From: JALHSW01 sp963720675
GTDB lineage: Bacteria; Actinomycetota; Acidimicrobiia; IMCC26256; PALSA-555
Reading direction: 5' to 3'
Length of the DNA stretch: 64,000 bases
Assembly (NCBI GenBank): GCA_963720675.1
Contig: CAVRGH010000010.1
Coordinates: 186,001-250,000, forward strand
Shown: piece after piece, positions 53,034 to 62,186 of the stretch
How the letters are laid out: each line of letters starts with the position of its first letter
Numbering within the stretch: the first letter of the stretch is position 1
Program-made: the position numbers and the translations under genes
The notes under the pieces: model-generated
What the model saw: the letters and a program-made list of their open reading frames with translations, nothing else
What the model was told of the DNA's origin: nothing
The model's database searches: none

Positions 53034-54844
53034 TGCGCACCCATCTCGCCGGGTCGATCAGCCCGGCGTTGCGGGGGGAGTCGGTCGTCGTCTGCGGCTG
53101 GGTCGCGAGTCGACGCGACCACGGAGGGGTCGTGTTCCTCGACGTCCGTGACGTCGGCGGACTGGTGCAGGTGGTCATCGACCCCGAATCGACGACCGGC
53201 GCCGATCCCCACGCGATCCGCTCGGAGTACGTGCTGCGCGTCGAAGGAGTCGTGCGGGACCGTCCGGAGGGCACGGTGAACTCCGAGCTCCCGACGGGAG
53301 CGGTCGAGGTCGCGGCCGCGACGGTCGAGATCCTGAACGCCGCCGAACCGTCCCCGATCCCGATCGACGACCGGGCCGAGGCCGACGAGATGCTGCGGCT
53401 CAAGTACCGGTACCTCGACCTGCGGGGCCGGCGCCTGCAGGCCAACCTGCGGCTCCGCGCCGAGGTGAACACGTCGGTGCGCACGACCATGGGCGCGCAC
53501 GGGTTCCTCGAGGTCGAGACCCCCACGCTGATCGCGTCGACTCCCGAAGGCGCGCGCGACTTCGTCGTGCCGAGCCGCCTTGCTCCGGGGAGCTTCTACG
53601 CCTTGCCGCAGAGCCCGCAGCTCTTCAAGCAGCTCCTGATGGTCGGCGGCATCGACCGCTACTACCAGATCGCCCGGTGTCTTCGCGACGAGGACCCGCG
53701 AGCAGATCGCCAGTTCGAGTTCACCCAGCTCGACGCCGAGATGAGCTTTGCCGACGCGGACGACGTCATGGGTGTGATCGGCGAGGTGGTCACGAACGCG
53801 ATCGAGGCAGTCACCGGCGATCCCGCCCCCGAGATCGAACGCCTCACGTGGCACCAGGCGATGGCGCGCTTCGGCAGCGACAAGCCCGACCTCCGCTTCG
53901 GGCTGGAGCTCGTCGACGTCACCGACGTGTTCGCTGCGACCGAGTTCCGCGCCTTCCAGGGCGAGGCGGTGAAGGCGCTCCGGGTCCCCGGACAGGGCGA
54001 CCTCGGCCGGTCACGTCTGGACGCGCTGATCGAGCGGGCGAAGCAGCTCGGCGCGCCCGGCCTCGTGTGGATGCGAGTCCGGGAGCAAGGGGTCCTCGAG
54101 GCGCCGGTCGCCAAGTTCCTCTCGGAAGCCGAGATGATCGGGCTGGTCGACGCGACCGGCGCGTCGCCGGGCGACCTGCTGCTCCTCGCTGCGGGAGCAC
54201 GCCGCATGGCCGACCACGTGCTCGGCGCGATCCGCCTCGACCTCGGGCGGCCGCCGGTCGACGAGGGCGGCCGGCGGTTGGTCTGGATCGTCGACTTCCC
54301 GCTGTTCGAGACGATCGACGACGACGGCCGGCCCGTACCGGCGCACCATCCGTTCACGATGCCCCACCCCGACGACCTCGAGCTCTTGGAGCACGGGCAG
54401 GGCGCGGAGCTGCTCGACGTGCGATCGCTCGCCTACGACCTGGTGCTCAACGGCTGGGAGCTCGGCTCCGGCAGCGTGCGGATCCACACGCCGGCGATGC
54501 AGGAGCGGATCTTCGCACTCCTCGGCATCGAGCCCGAGGTGGCGCGCTCACGGTTCGGATTCCTCCTCGACGCGTTCAAGTACGGCGCGCCGCCACACGC
54601 CGGGTTCGCGTTCGGTATCGACCGGCTCGTCGCGCTGCTCGCCGGTGAGGAGAACATCCGTGAGGTCATCGCGTTCCCGAAGACGCAGTCCGGGGCGGAC
54701 CCGCTCACCGGAGCTCCGAACCCGATCGATCCGACGCAGCTGCGGGAGCTCGGGCTCTCACTGGCCCAATCCAAGCAGACGACCAAGCAGACGACCAAGC
54801 CGGCGACCAAGCCGGCGAAGCCGCAGGACGCACCACCTTCCTAG
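53030..54844 (+). CDS. aspS: aspartyl-tRNA synthetase
   Basis: Class II synthetase of 604 residues with the bacterial GAD insertion domain. N-terminal OB fold (VVVCGWVASRRDHGGVVFLD), motif 1 HGFLEVETPTLIASTPEGAR, QSPQLFKQLLMVGG, motif 2 CLRDEDPRADRQFEFTQLD, motif 3 GFAFGIDRLVALL. Unusual is a C-terminal tail of Thr/Lys/Pro repeats (QTTKQTTKPATKPAKP). ATGATG at 53030 offers two adjacent starts. Whether it also charges tRNA-Asn cannot be told without knowing if gatCAB is in the genome. Confidence 0.95.
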   Translation: MMRTHLAGSISPALRGESVVVCGWVASRRDHGGVVFLDVRDVGGLVQVVIDPESTTGADPHAIRSEYVLRVEGVVRDRPEGTVNSELPTGAVEVAAATVEILNAAEPSPIPIDDRAEADEMLRLKYRYLDLRGRRLQANLRLRAEVNTSVRTTMGAHGFLEVETPTLIASTPEGARDFVVPSRLAPGSFYALPQSPQLFKQLLMVGGIDRYYQIARCLRDEDPRADRQFEFTQLDAEMSFADADDVMGVIGEVVTNAIEAVTGDPAPEIERLTWHQAMARFGSDKPDLRFGLELVDVTDVFAATEFRAFQGEAVKALRVPGQGDLGRSRLDALIERAKQLGAPGLVWMRVREQGVLEAPVAKFLSEAEMIGLVDATGASPGDLLLLAAGARRMADHVLGAIRLDLGRPPVDEGGRRLVWIVDFPLFETIDDDGRPVPAHHPFTMPHPDDLELLEHGQGAELLDVRSLAYDLVLNGWELGSGSVRIHTPAMQERIFALLGIEPEVARSRFGFLLDAFKYGAPPHAGFAFGIDRLVALLAGEENIREVIAFPKTQSGADPLTGAPNPIDPTQLRELGLSLAQSKQTTKQTTKPATKPAKPQDAPPS

Positions 54845-54874
54845 CCTCAATCTCCTCACACCCATGGAGCGCGC

Positions 54875-56188
54875 ATGGCCGACCTGTTCAGCGCGGCGCT
54901 CGACGATCGGCTCCGTCAGCGGGCGCCGCTCGCGGCACGGCTTCGGCCGCGCACCCTCGACGAGGTGGTCGGCCAGGAGCATCTCCTGGGTGCGGGGCAG
55001 CCCCTGCGCACGCTGATCCAGGCCGACCGGCTGTCGTCGCTCGTGCTGTGGGGCCCTCCCGGCACCGGGAAGACCACGGTCGCGCGGCTCATCGCCGGGG
55101 ACACCGCGAAGGCCTTCGAGCCGCTCTCCGCGGTGACCGCCGGCGTGAAGGACGTGCGTGAGGTCGCGGACCGCGCTCGGGCGCGCCTCGGTGAGCGTGG
55201 CCAGGGCACGATCCTGTTCCTCGACGAGGTACACCGGTTCAACAAGACCCAGCAGGATGCGCTGCTGCCGCACGTCGAGGAGGGGCTGCTCGTCCTCGTC
55301 GGCGCCACGACCGAGAACCCGTTCTTCTCGCTGACCGGTCCGTTGCTCTCGCGCTCGACGCTCTTCCGGCTCGAGCCGCTCGGCCCGGACGCGATGCGGA
55401 CCCTGCTGCTCCGCGCGATGACGGATCCACGCGGGTTGGCCGACGACGGCTTGACGCTCGACGACGAGGCGCTCGAGCACCTCGTCGACCACGCCGAGGG
55501 TGATGCCCGGCATGCGCTCACCTCACTCGAGGTCGCGACCGCGCTCGCAGCGGAGTCGGGCCGCTCGGTGGTCACGCTCGAGGACGCGGAGGCCGCGCTC
55601 GCGATGCGGGCGCTCCGCTACGGCGACGACGAGCACTACGACGTGCTCTCGGCGTTCATCAAGAGCATCCGCGGGTCCGACGCCGATGCCGGCCTCTACT
55701 GGCTCGCGCGGATGCTCGAAGCCGGTGAGGATCCTCGACTGATCGCTCGCCGACTCGTGATCCTTGCGTCGGAGGACGTCGGGTTGGCCGATTCGCAGGG
55801 CCTCGTCGTCGCTGACGCTGCAGCACGCGCCGTCGAGTTCGTCGGGATGCCGGAAGCGCAGCTCAACCTGGCACACGCCGTCCTGTATCTGGCGCGGGCG
55901 CCGAAGTCGAACTCCGTCACGACCGCGCTCGGCGCGGCGATCAGCGACGTGCACGAGCTCGGCGCAGGGAGGGTCCCACCTCATCTCCGGGATGCTCATT
56001 ACCCTGGCGCGCAATCGCTCGGGCACGGCGAGGGGTACCAGTACCCCCACGACGCACCGGGCGGCTGGGTGGAGCAGGAGCATCGGCCGGAGGAGCTGCG
56101 GGAGCGTCGCTACTACGAACCGAGCGGGCGAGGCGACGACGTCAGCCGCACGCCGGGTACCGGCGACCGGGCGGGCGAGGGCACCTGA
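54875..56188 (+). CDS. rarA: replication-associated recombination protein A (RarA/MgsA AAA+ ATPase)
   Basis: A 437-residue clamp-loader-like ATPase acting at stalled forks. LRPRTLDEVVGQEHLLG, Walker A GPPGTGKTTVAR, Walker B ILFLDEVHRFNKTQQD, sensor GATTENPFFSL, and the C-terminal RarA tetramer domain ending VPPHLRDAHYPGAQSLGHG and RYYEPSGRGDD. Follows aspS by 30 bp with its own GGAGCGC site. Confidence 0.94.
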   Translation: MADLFSAALDDRLRQRAPLAARLRPRTLDEVVGQEHLLGAGQPLRTLIQADRLSSLVLWGPPGTGKTTVARLIAGDTAKAFEPLSAVTAGVKDVREVADRARARLGERGQGTILFLDEVHRFNKTQQDALLPHVEEGLLVLVGATTENPFFSLTGPLLSRSTLFRLEPLGPDAMRTLLLRAMTDPRGLADDGLTLDDEALEHLVDHAEGDARHALTSLEVATALAAESGRSVVTLEDAEAALAMRALRYGDDEHYDVLSAFIKSIRGSDADAGLYWLARMLEAGEDPRLIARRLVILASEDVGLADSQGLVVADAAARAVEFVGMPEAQLNLAHAVLYLARAPKSNSVTTALGAAISDVHELGAGRVPPHLRDAHYPGAQSLGHGEGYQYPHDAPGGWVEQEHRPEELRERRYYEPSGRGDDVSRTPGTGDRAGEGT

Positions 56189-56226
56189 ACGGCACCAGGA
56201 CGCCGCAGACGGAGGGGAGGAGCAGG

Positions 56227-56592
56227 ATGAGCACCGCAGCGTGGATCGCAACCGGAGCGGGGCTGGCCATCGTCGTGCTGGCCGTGACGCTGGTGCGCAC
56301 GCGGTCCCGGCTCGTGCGGATCGAGGCGCGCACCCGGACGCTCGAGGCCCGGCTCGACGGCGAGCTGGCGCCCGCGATCACCGAGGCCCACAACGAAGCC
56401 CGCGCTGCTCGCCTGACGGCGCGCCGGGCCGCGACCGCCGCGGGGGTCGATGAACCGCCCCGACGACTCCCGTTCGAACCGATCACCGGCCCGGTCGTGC
56501 GCGCCGCAGCGTTCGGCGCCGGTGCGCGGCGCACACTGGTCCGCCTCACGGCGCCGCGGCGGACCCGCGGGCGCACGAGCAAGGCCGCGTGA
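56227..56592 (+). CDS. small single-pass membrane protein, unknown
   Basis: A 121-residue protein with one N-terminal helix (about 4-24), a basic/acidic amphipathic helix rich in Arg and Glu (about 28-75, likely coiled coil) and a basic C-terminus. I do not recognise a named family. A strong GGAGGGGAGG site precedes ATG 56227. It forms a pair with the next gene (overlap TGATG/GTGA) between rarA and alaS. Confidence 0.7.
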   Translation: MSTAAWIATGAGLAIVVLAVTLVRTRSRLVRIEARTRTLEARLDGELAPAITEAHNEARAARLTARRAATAAGVDEPPRRLPFEPITGPVVRAAAFGAGARRTLVRLTAPRRTRGRTSKAA

Positions 56593-56849
56593 TGCGTCGG
56601 CTCACCTGGCTTGCAGCGGGGTTCGGCCTCGGGATCACGGTCGCGTACCGGGTGACCGCCGGTGGTACCCAGCCGGCGCTGGTGGGGGCCGCACACGGCG
56701 TCGCGACGCGGGTTCGCCGCGGTCTCGGCGACGCCATCGCCGAGGGGCGCGCGGAGATGGCCCAACAAGAGGTCCGATTCCGTGAGGCGTTCGGGACCGA
56801 TGTGCTGCACGACCCAACCGGCAGGGGAACCGACCACAGCAAGCGGTAG
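56589..56849 (+). CDS. small membrane-associated protein, unknown
   Basis: An 86-residue product from GTG 56589 (ATG 56592 also in frame). A short hydrophobic N-terminus (LTWLAAGFGLGITVAY) is followed by an amphipathic helix (RVRRGLGDAIAEGRAEMAQQEVRFREAFG). It is similar in plan to its upstream neighbour: anchor plus helix. Function unknown. Confidence 0.65.
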   Translation: MMRRLTWLAAGFGLGITVAYRVTAGGTQPALVGAAHGVATRVRRGLGDAIAEGRAEMAQQEVRFREAFGTDVLHDPTGRGTDHSKR

Positions 56850-56852
56850 CCT
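56847..56852 (+). promoter_or_regulatory. -10 box TAGCCT before alaS
   Basis: TAGCCT, 5 nt, then GTG 56858. It overlaps the end of the upstream small gene; leaderless geometry. Confidence 0.5.
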
Positions 56853-56857
56853 GCGAC

Positions 56858-59500
56858 GTGGCCCCGCGCACCGCTGACGAGCTTCGTGCTGCGTTCCTCG
56901 AGTTCTTCCTCGCGCGCGGCCACGCGGGCGTCCCGTCTGCGAGCCTGATCCCGCACGATCCCACGATCCTGTTCACGGTCGCGGGGATGGTCCCGTTCAA
57001 GCCGTACTTCGTCGGCGACGAGACGCCGCCGTGGGCCCGAGCCGCGTCGATTCAGAAGTGCGTGCGCGCCGGGGGCAAGCACAACGACCTCGACGACATC
57101 GGGCGGACGAACCGCCACTTCACGTTCTTCGAGATGCTCGGCAACTTCAGCTTCGGCGACTACTTCAAGGCCGAGGCGATCCCGTGGGCCTGGGAGTTCG
57201 TGACCGACGTGCTCGGGCTCGACCCCGAGCGACTGTGGGTGACGGTGCACGTCTCCGACGACGAAGCCGAGTCGATCTGGCGTGACGGCGTGGGGCTCCC
57301 GGCAGAGCGCATCCAGCGTCTCGACGACGACAACTTCTGGCGCATGGCCGACACCGGACCCTGTGGTCCCTCCTCGGAGATCTTCTGGGACCTCGGCGAC
57401 GGCTTCGGAGCGCCCGGCGGTCCTGCGCACGGTGACCCGGATCGCTTCATCGAGATCTGGAACCTGGTCTTCATGCAGTACGACCAGCGCGCCGACGGCC
57501 AGGTGCCGCTCCCGAAGCCGAGCATCGACACCGGAGCCGGGCTCGAACGGATGCTGATGGCGCTCCAGGGTGTCGAGTCCATCTTCGACATCGACGTGTT
57601 CCGCCCACTGGTGGAGGCCGCGGAGCGCGTCACCGGAGTCGCGTACGGCGGCGATGCCGAGCGTGATGTCTCGTTGCGCATCCTGGCCGAGCACGCCCGC
57701 ACGATGACCTTCCTCGTCGCCGATGGTGTCGTGCCCTCGAACGAGGAGCGCGGCTACGTGCTCCGGCGGATCATCCGACGAGCGGTGCTGCGTGCGTACC
57801 TGCTCGGATGCTCCGAGCTCGTCACGCCGACGCTGGTCGACGCGACGGTCGCGGTCATGGGCGGGGCGTATCCGGAGATCGAGCGTGCCCACGAGCTGGT
57901 GCGACGCACGGTGCAGCGCGAGGAGGAGCGGTTCCGCCAGACGCTCGAGCGCGGCGTCGATCTGCTCGACGACCTCGTCCAGCAAGGCGACATCAAGGGA
58001 GAGGACGCGTTCTTCCTCCACGACACCCTCGGGTTCCCGATCGACCTGACCCGGGAGATCGCGGACGAGCGCGGCCGTTCGGTCGACCTCGACGGGTTCA
58101 CCGAGCGCATGGCCGAGCAGCGCACGCGCGCCCTGGAGGCGCACAAGGCGGCCGGAGGGGGCGCGACCGCGCCGGTCGAGGTGTACCGAGAGCTGGTCGA
58201 GGAGCTCGGTGCCGTGGACTTCACCGGACGGCAGGAGTACGTCACCGAGGGCGCCAAGGTGCGCGGGCTCGTCGCGGGTGGTGAGCGGGTCGCGCGGGCG
58301 TCGGCGGGACCGGTCGAGGTCGTGCTCGACCGCACACCGTTCTACGCCGAGTCCGGCGGGCAGGTCGGCGACACCGGGACGTTGACGACCGCCGACGGCG
58401 CGAAGCTGCGCGTGGTCGACACCCAGTACGGGCTCCCCGAGCTGATCGTGCACCACGCGCTGGTCGAATCGGGCTCGATCGCCGACGGCGACGAGGTGAC
58501 CGCGGCGATCGATGCCGACCGGCGCGACGCCATCCGTCGCAACCACACCGCGACACACATCCTGCACTGGGCGTTGCGCGAGGTGCTCGGCACCCACGTG
58601 CAGCAGGCCGGCTCGATGGTCGCACCCGATCGGCTCCGGTTCGACTTCAGTCACTTCGAGGCGGTGACTCCCGACGAGCTGGAGCGGATCGAGGCCCTCA
58701 CGAACACCGAGGTGATCACCGACGCACCCGTCCGCCACTACGAGACGACCAAGGACCATGCGGAGGCCCTCGGCGCGATCGCGTTCTTCGGTGACAAGTA
58801 CGGCGAGCTCGTCCGCGTGCTCGAGGCGGGCGAGCACTCCCTCGAGCTCTGCGGCGGAACGCACGTGCACGCACTCGGGTTCATCGGTCCCGTCAAGATC
58901 CTGAGCGAGGGTTCGGTGGGCGCGAACCTGCGCCGCATCGAGGCGGTGACCGGGACGGGTGCGCTGGAGCACATCCGCGAGGAGGAGCACGCCCTGCGGG
59001 ACGCCGCGGCGAAGCTCAAGGTCGCGCCGGGTGAGCTGGGCGATCGCATCGAGAAGCTCCTCGCGGAGTCGAAGGGTCTGCGCGACGAGCTCGATGCCGA
59101 GCGGGCGCGCCAGGCCGTCGCCGAGGCGGGGAACCTGGCGGCCGATGCGACCGACGGGGTGGTCGTCGCTCGCCGGGACGGGCTCACCAACGACGGGCTC
59201 CGCCGCCTCGCGATCGCGACTCGCGAGGCGCTCGGGTCCGGCATCGTCGGACTGGTAGGCGTGACCCCCGATGGTGGGAAGGCCGCGGTCGCCGTCGCCG
59301 TGAGCAAGGACCTGATCGAGCGGGGCACGACCGCAGGGGTCATCGCCGGCGACGCGGCGCGCGCGCTCGGCGGCGGGACGGGCAAGCAGCCCGACGTCGC
59401 GGTCGGGGGCGGGCCGAACGCCGGCGCGGTCGACGAGGCGCTCGCGCTGCTCACGCAGCGTGCGAAGGAAGCGGCCGGCGGTTCGCCGGACGCCCACTGA
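56858..59500 (+). CDS. alaS: alanyl-tRNA synthetase
   Basis: A complete 880-residue AlaRS. Aminoacylation core with FTVAGMVPFKPYF, FTFFEMLGNFSFGDYF, GPCGPSSEIFWDLG and IDTGAGLERMLMALQG; editing domain with the zinc ligands HTATHILHWAL and CGGTHVHALG; C-terminal C-Ala domain ending in the Gly-rich GKQPDVAVGGGPNAG. No frameshift over 2.6 kb. Confidence 0.97.
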   Translation: MAPRTADELRAAFLEFFLARGHAGVPSASLIPHDPTILFTVAGMVPFKPYFVGDETPPWARAASIQKCVRAGGKHNDLDDIGRTNRHFTFFEMLGNFSFGDYFKAEAIPWAWEFVTDVLGLDPERLWVTVHVSDDEAESIWRDGVGLPAERIQRLDDDNFWRMADTGPCGPSSEIFWDLGDGFGAPGGPAHGDPDRFIEIWNLVFMQYDQRADGQVPLPKPSIDTGAGLERMLMALQGVESIFDIDVFRPLVEAAERVTGVAYGGDAERDVSLRILAEHARTMTFLVADGVVPSNEERGYVLRRIIRRAVLRAYLLGCSELVTPTLVDATVAVMGGAYPEIERAHELVRRTVQREEERFRQTLERGVDLLDDLVQQGDIKGEDAFFLHDTLGFPIDLTREIADERGRSVDLDGFTERMAEQRTRALEAHKAAGGGATAPVEVYRELVEELGAVDFTGRQEYVTEGAKVRGLVAGGERVARASAGPVEVVLDRTPFYAESGGQVGDTGTLTTADGAKLRVVDTQYGLPELIVHHALVESGSIADGDEVTAAIDADRRDAIRRNHTATHILHWALREVLGTHVQQAGSMVAPDRLRFDFSHFEAVTPDELERIEALTNTEVITDAPVRHYETTKDHAEALGAIAFFGDKYGELVRVLEAGEHSLELCGGTHVHALGFIGPVKILSEGSVGANLRRIEAVTGTGALEHIREEEHALRDAAAKLKVAPGELGDRIEKLLAESKGLRDELDAERARQAVAEAGNLAADATDGVVVARRDGLTNDGLRRLAIATREALGSGIVGLVGVTPDGGKAAVAVAVSKDLIERGTTAGVIAGDAARALGGGTGKQPDVAVGGGPNAGAVDEALALLTQRAKEAAGGSPDAH

Positions 59501-59509
59501 TCGCGAACG

Positions 59510-59953
59510 GTGTCGCGCGTGCTCGGTGTCGACCTCGGATCGCGACGCATCGGCCTCGCGGTGTCCGACGCGACCGCGACGCTCGCGACCCCGCTCCAGG
59601 TGTTGCCGCGAGGCGTCGACCATGCCGCCGACCACACAGCGATCCTGGCCATCGCGCGCGACGAAGAGGTGCGACGGATCGTGGTGGGATGGCCCCGGTC
59701 ACTGTCCGGGGCCGACGGACCGGCCGCACGGTCGGTGCGTGATGAAGTGGAAGAGCTGCGCGTCGCGGCCGGCGCTGACCTGCCGGTGGAGCTCTACGAC
59801 GAGCGGTTCAGCACCGTGACCGCGGCCCGGCACCTGCGCGAGGGCGGCCGCCGCACTCCTGCGGGCCGCAAGAAGCAACGCGAGTCGATCGACGCCGCGG
59901 CTGCGGCCGTGATCCTGCAGTCGTACCTCGATGCACCCGGGAGGGATGCGTGA
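59510..59953 (+). CDS. ruvX: RuvX/YqgF family Holliday junction resolvase-like / pre-16S rRNA nuclease
   Basis: A 147-residue RNase H-like nuclease. GVDLGSRRIGLAVSD holds the first aspartate, VGWPRSLSG, the ELYDERFSTVTA glutamate, and ESIDAAAAAVILQSYL the final aspartate. Homologues mature the 16S rRNA 5' end. GTG start 9 bp after alaS; the stop overlaps mltG (GTGA). Confidence 0.93.
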   Translation: MSRVLGVDLGSRRIGLAVSDATATLATPLQVLPRGVDHAADHTAILAIARDEEVRRIVVGWPRSLSGADGPAARSVRDEVEELRVAAGADLPVELYDERFSTVTAARHLREGGRRTPAGRKKQRESIDAAAAAVILQSYLDAPGRDA

Positions 59954-61329
59954 GCCAGGAGCCACCGCCGAACGGACGCCCACCTTCCGGTCGTCCGCCG
60001 TCCGGTCGTCCGCCGTCGGGTCGTCCGCCGTCGGGTCGTCCGCCTTCGGGCCCTCCACCCACGGGCCGGCCTCGGGCGCCGCGGCAGCCGGGCGGACCGC
60101 CGCCGCGGTCGCGCGCGCCCCACCCGAACGAGGCACCGACCGAGCCCATCGCCGCCGTCGACGCGCCTGGCCCGCCGCGCCAGGAGCCGGTCGGCGGGAC
60201 GCGCCGGGAACGCCAGGAAGCCGCCGCCGCGCACCGGGGCGGTCGCAGCCGGGGTCGCCGCGGCAAGGGCAACGGCAACGGCAACGGCAACGGCAAGGGC
60301 AACGGGAGCGCACGGCGGCCTCGGAAGGGCCTGCGCGTCCTCCTCGTGCTGGGCCTGCTCGCGCTGCCGTTCCTCCTCGGCTTCGCCTGGTTCGCGTATC
60401 AGCTGCGTCCGGGGTCCGACGGCAAGCCCGTGTCGGTCACGATCACCAAGGACATGCCCACGGGCGAGGTCGCCGACCTGCTCGCCGAGAAGGGTGTGAT
60501 CGACTCGGCGCTCGCGTTCAAGGTCTGGGCGACGATCACCGGACCGGGTCCCTACGACGCGGGCCGCTACTCGATGAAGCAGGGGCAGGGGATCCGCTCC
60601 GCGCTCAGCCTGCTCAAGGCCGGACAGGAGGTCACGACCGAACCGGACGTGAAGCTGCTCCTGCCACCAGGGCTCACCAATGCGCAGATCGCGGAGCGCG
60701 TCGGGCAGCTGCCGGGGCGCAGCGCGGAGAAGTTCCTCGAGGTGGTGAACTCGAACACGATCCGCTCGAAGTACCAGCCGCCCGAGGTGACGTCGCTCGA
60801 AGGACTGCTGTTCCCCGACACGTACTTCGTCGGTGCGACGGAGTCCGAGGAGGCGATCGCCCAGCGTCTCGTCGCGCGGTTCGACGAGATCGGCGACAAG
60901 ATCGGACTCGCGAACGCGCAGGGCCTGACGCCCTACCAGACGGTGATCGCCGCCTCGCTCATCCAGACCGAGGCGAAGCTCGCCGAGGATGCGCCCTTGA
61001 TCTCTGCCGTGATCCGGAACCGCATCGCGGACGGGATGCAGCTCCAGATCGACTCGACGCTCTGCTACGCGAAGGGCGGCTGTCCGCCTGCCCCGACCGA
61101 TGCGGACAAGGCACTGGACTCGCCGTACAACACGTACAAGATCCAGGGGCTGCCGCCGACGCCGATCGCGAGCGTGACCGAGGCCTCGTTGCAAGCCGCG
61201 CTCAGCCCGGCGGACGTGCCCTACAAGTTCTACGTGGTGGCCGACGCGAACGGGAAGCACGCGTTCGCGACGACGCTCGAGGAGCACAACCGCAACGTCG
61301 CGGCCGCGCGGGCCAAGGGCTTGCTGTGA
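59950..61329 (+). CDS. mltG: endolytic murein transglycosylase MltG
   Basis: MltG cuts nascent glycan strands at the membrane. The 459-residue protein begins with a disordered cytoplasmic region of tandem RPPSG repeats (about 12-35) and a later GNG/GKG run (about 104-118). Then come a membrane helix (about 128-147), a LysM-like region and the YceG domain with LEGLLFPDTYFVG, the catalytic glutamate in ASLIQTEAKLAED, and SPYNTYKIQGLPPTPIASV. GTG overlaps ruvX. The stop begins a three-copy tandem repeat that leads to aroE. Confidence 0.94.
   Translation: MSQEPPPNGRPPSGRPPSGRPPSGRPPSGRPPSGPPPTGRPRAPRQPGGPPPRSRAPHPNEAPTEPIAAVDAPGPPRQEPVGGTRRERQEAAAAHRGGRSRGRRGKGNGNGNGNGKGNGSARRPRKGLRVLLVLGLLALPFLLGFAWFAYQLRPGSDGKPVSVTITKDMPTGEVADLLAEKGVIDSALAFKVWATITGPGPYDAGRYSMKQGQGIRSALSLLKAGQEVTTEPDVKLLLPPGLTNAQIAERVGQLPGRSAEKFLEVVNSNTIRSKYQPPEVTSLEGLLFPDTYFVGATESEEAIAQRLVARFDEIGDKIGLANAQGLTPYQTVIAASLIQTEAKLAEDAPLISAVIRNRIADGMQLQIDSTLCYAKGGCPPAPTDADKALDSPYNTYKIQGLPPTPIASVTEASLQAALSPADVPYKFYVVADANGKHAFATTLEEHNRNVAAARAKGLL
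59983..60057 (+). repeat. five 15-bp tandem repeats in mltG
   Basis: Five near-identical 15-base units (consensus CCGTCGGGTCGTCCG) encode the RPPSG repeats of the MltG N-terminus. A second array of seven 6-base GGCAAC/GGCAAG units lies at 60262-60303. Confidence 0.9.
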
Positions 61330-61370
61330 GGGTGGCCCGATGAGGGTGGCCCGATGAGGGTCGCCCGATG
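61326..61370 (+). repeat. three 14-bp tandem repeats forming a micro-ORF chain between mltG and aroE
   Basis: TGAGGGTGGCCCGA occurs at 61327-61340, again at 61341-61354, and with one change at 61355-61368. Each junction reads (G/A)TGA. This creates three five-codon ORFs: VRVAR from GTG 61326, and MRVAR from ATG 61340 and ATG 61354. Each stop overlaps the next start by four bases, the last overlapping the aroE ATG at 61368. Confidence 0.9.
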
Positions 61371-62186
61371 AGGGTCGGAGGCGCGACGCGGGTGGCCGGC
61401 ATCATCGGCGACCCCGTCACCCACTCGCGCTCACCCGCGATCCACAACGCCGGCTACGAGGCGGTCGGCCTCGACTGGGTGTTCGTCGCGTTCCCGGTCC
61501 CGACCGGTGGCGCGGCCGCCGCGCTCGCAGGTGTCCGAGCGCTCGACATCGCAGGGCTGAGCGTCACCATGCCGCACAAGACCGACGCGGCCCACGTGTG
61601 CGACGAGCTCTCGGCGACGGCCGCCGCGCTCGACGCCGTCAACTCCGTGCGCACCACCGAGCGCGGTCTGCTCGGGGACTCGACGGACGGGGAGGGGCTG
61701 GTGCGGTCACTGCGCGACGAGGGCGTCGATCCGCACGGGGCCGACGTGGTCGTGCTGGGTGCCGGCGGTGCCGGGCGGGCGATCGTCCATGGGCTCGGCC
61801 TCCACGGCGCGCGGGTCACCGTCGCGGCTCGTCGCGTGGATGCTGCCGACCAAGCCGCCGCACTCGCTCCTGGCGGGCGAGGGGTGGAGCTCGCACAGGT
61901 CGGGTCGGTCCTGGCGTCGGCTGACGTCGTGATCAACGCGACGCCGCTCGGCATGCAGGGGGAGGGTCCGCCGTTCGACCCCGACCTCCTCGTCGGCCGC
62001 GAGCTGGTGCTCGACACCGTGTACCACCCGCTCGAGACCCCGCTGCTCGCCGCGGCACGCGCCCGCGAGGTCCCGGTCGCGAACGGCCTCGGGATGCTGG
62101 TGCACCAGGCCGCCATCTCGTTCGAGGCGTTCACCGGCGTCCCCGCACCCCTCGATGCGATGCGCCGAGCTGCGGAGCGCGCATGA
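61368..62186 (+). CDS. aroE: shikimate dehydrogenase
   Basis: Reduces 3-dehydroshikimate with NADPH. The 272-residue protein has GDPVTHSRSPAIHNAGY (substrate site), TMPHKTDA with the catalytic lysine, DSTDGEG, the NADP loop VLGAGGAGRAIVHGLGL, INATPLGMQGEG, and a C-terminal GMLVHQAAISFEAFTG. ATG 61368 is the last of the repeated ATGAs and the only one in frame. The stop overlaps the next gene as ATGA. Confidence 0.95.
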   Translation: MRVGGATRVAGIIGDPVTHSRSPAIHNAGYEAVGLDWVFVAFPVPTGGAAAALAGVRALDIAGLSVTMPHKTDAAHVCDELSATAAALDAVNSVRTTERGLLGDSTDGEGLVRSLRDEGVDPHGADVVVLGAGGAGRAIVHGLGLHGARVTVAARRVDAADQAAALAPGGRGVELAQVGSVLASADVVINATPLGMQGEGPPFDPDLLVGRELVLDTVYHPLETPLLAAARAREVPVANGLGMLVHQAAISFEAFTGVPAPLDAMRRAAERA

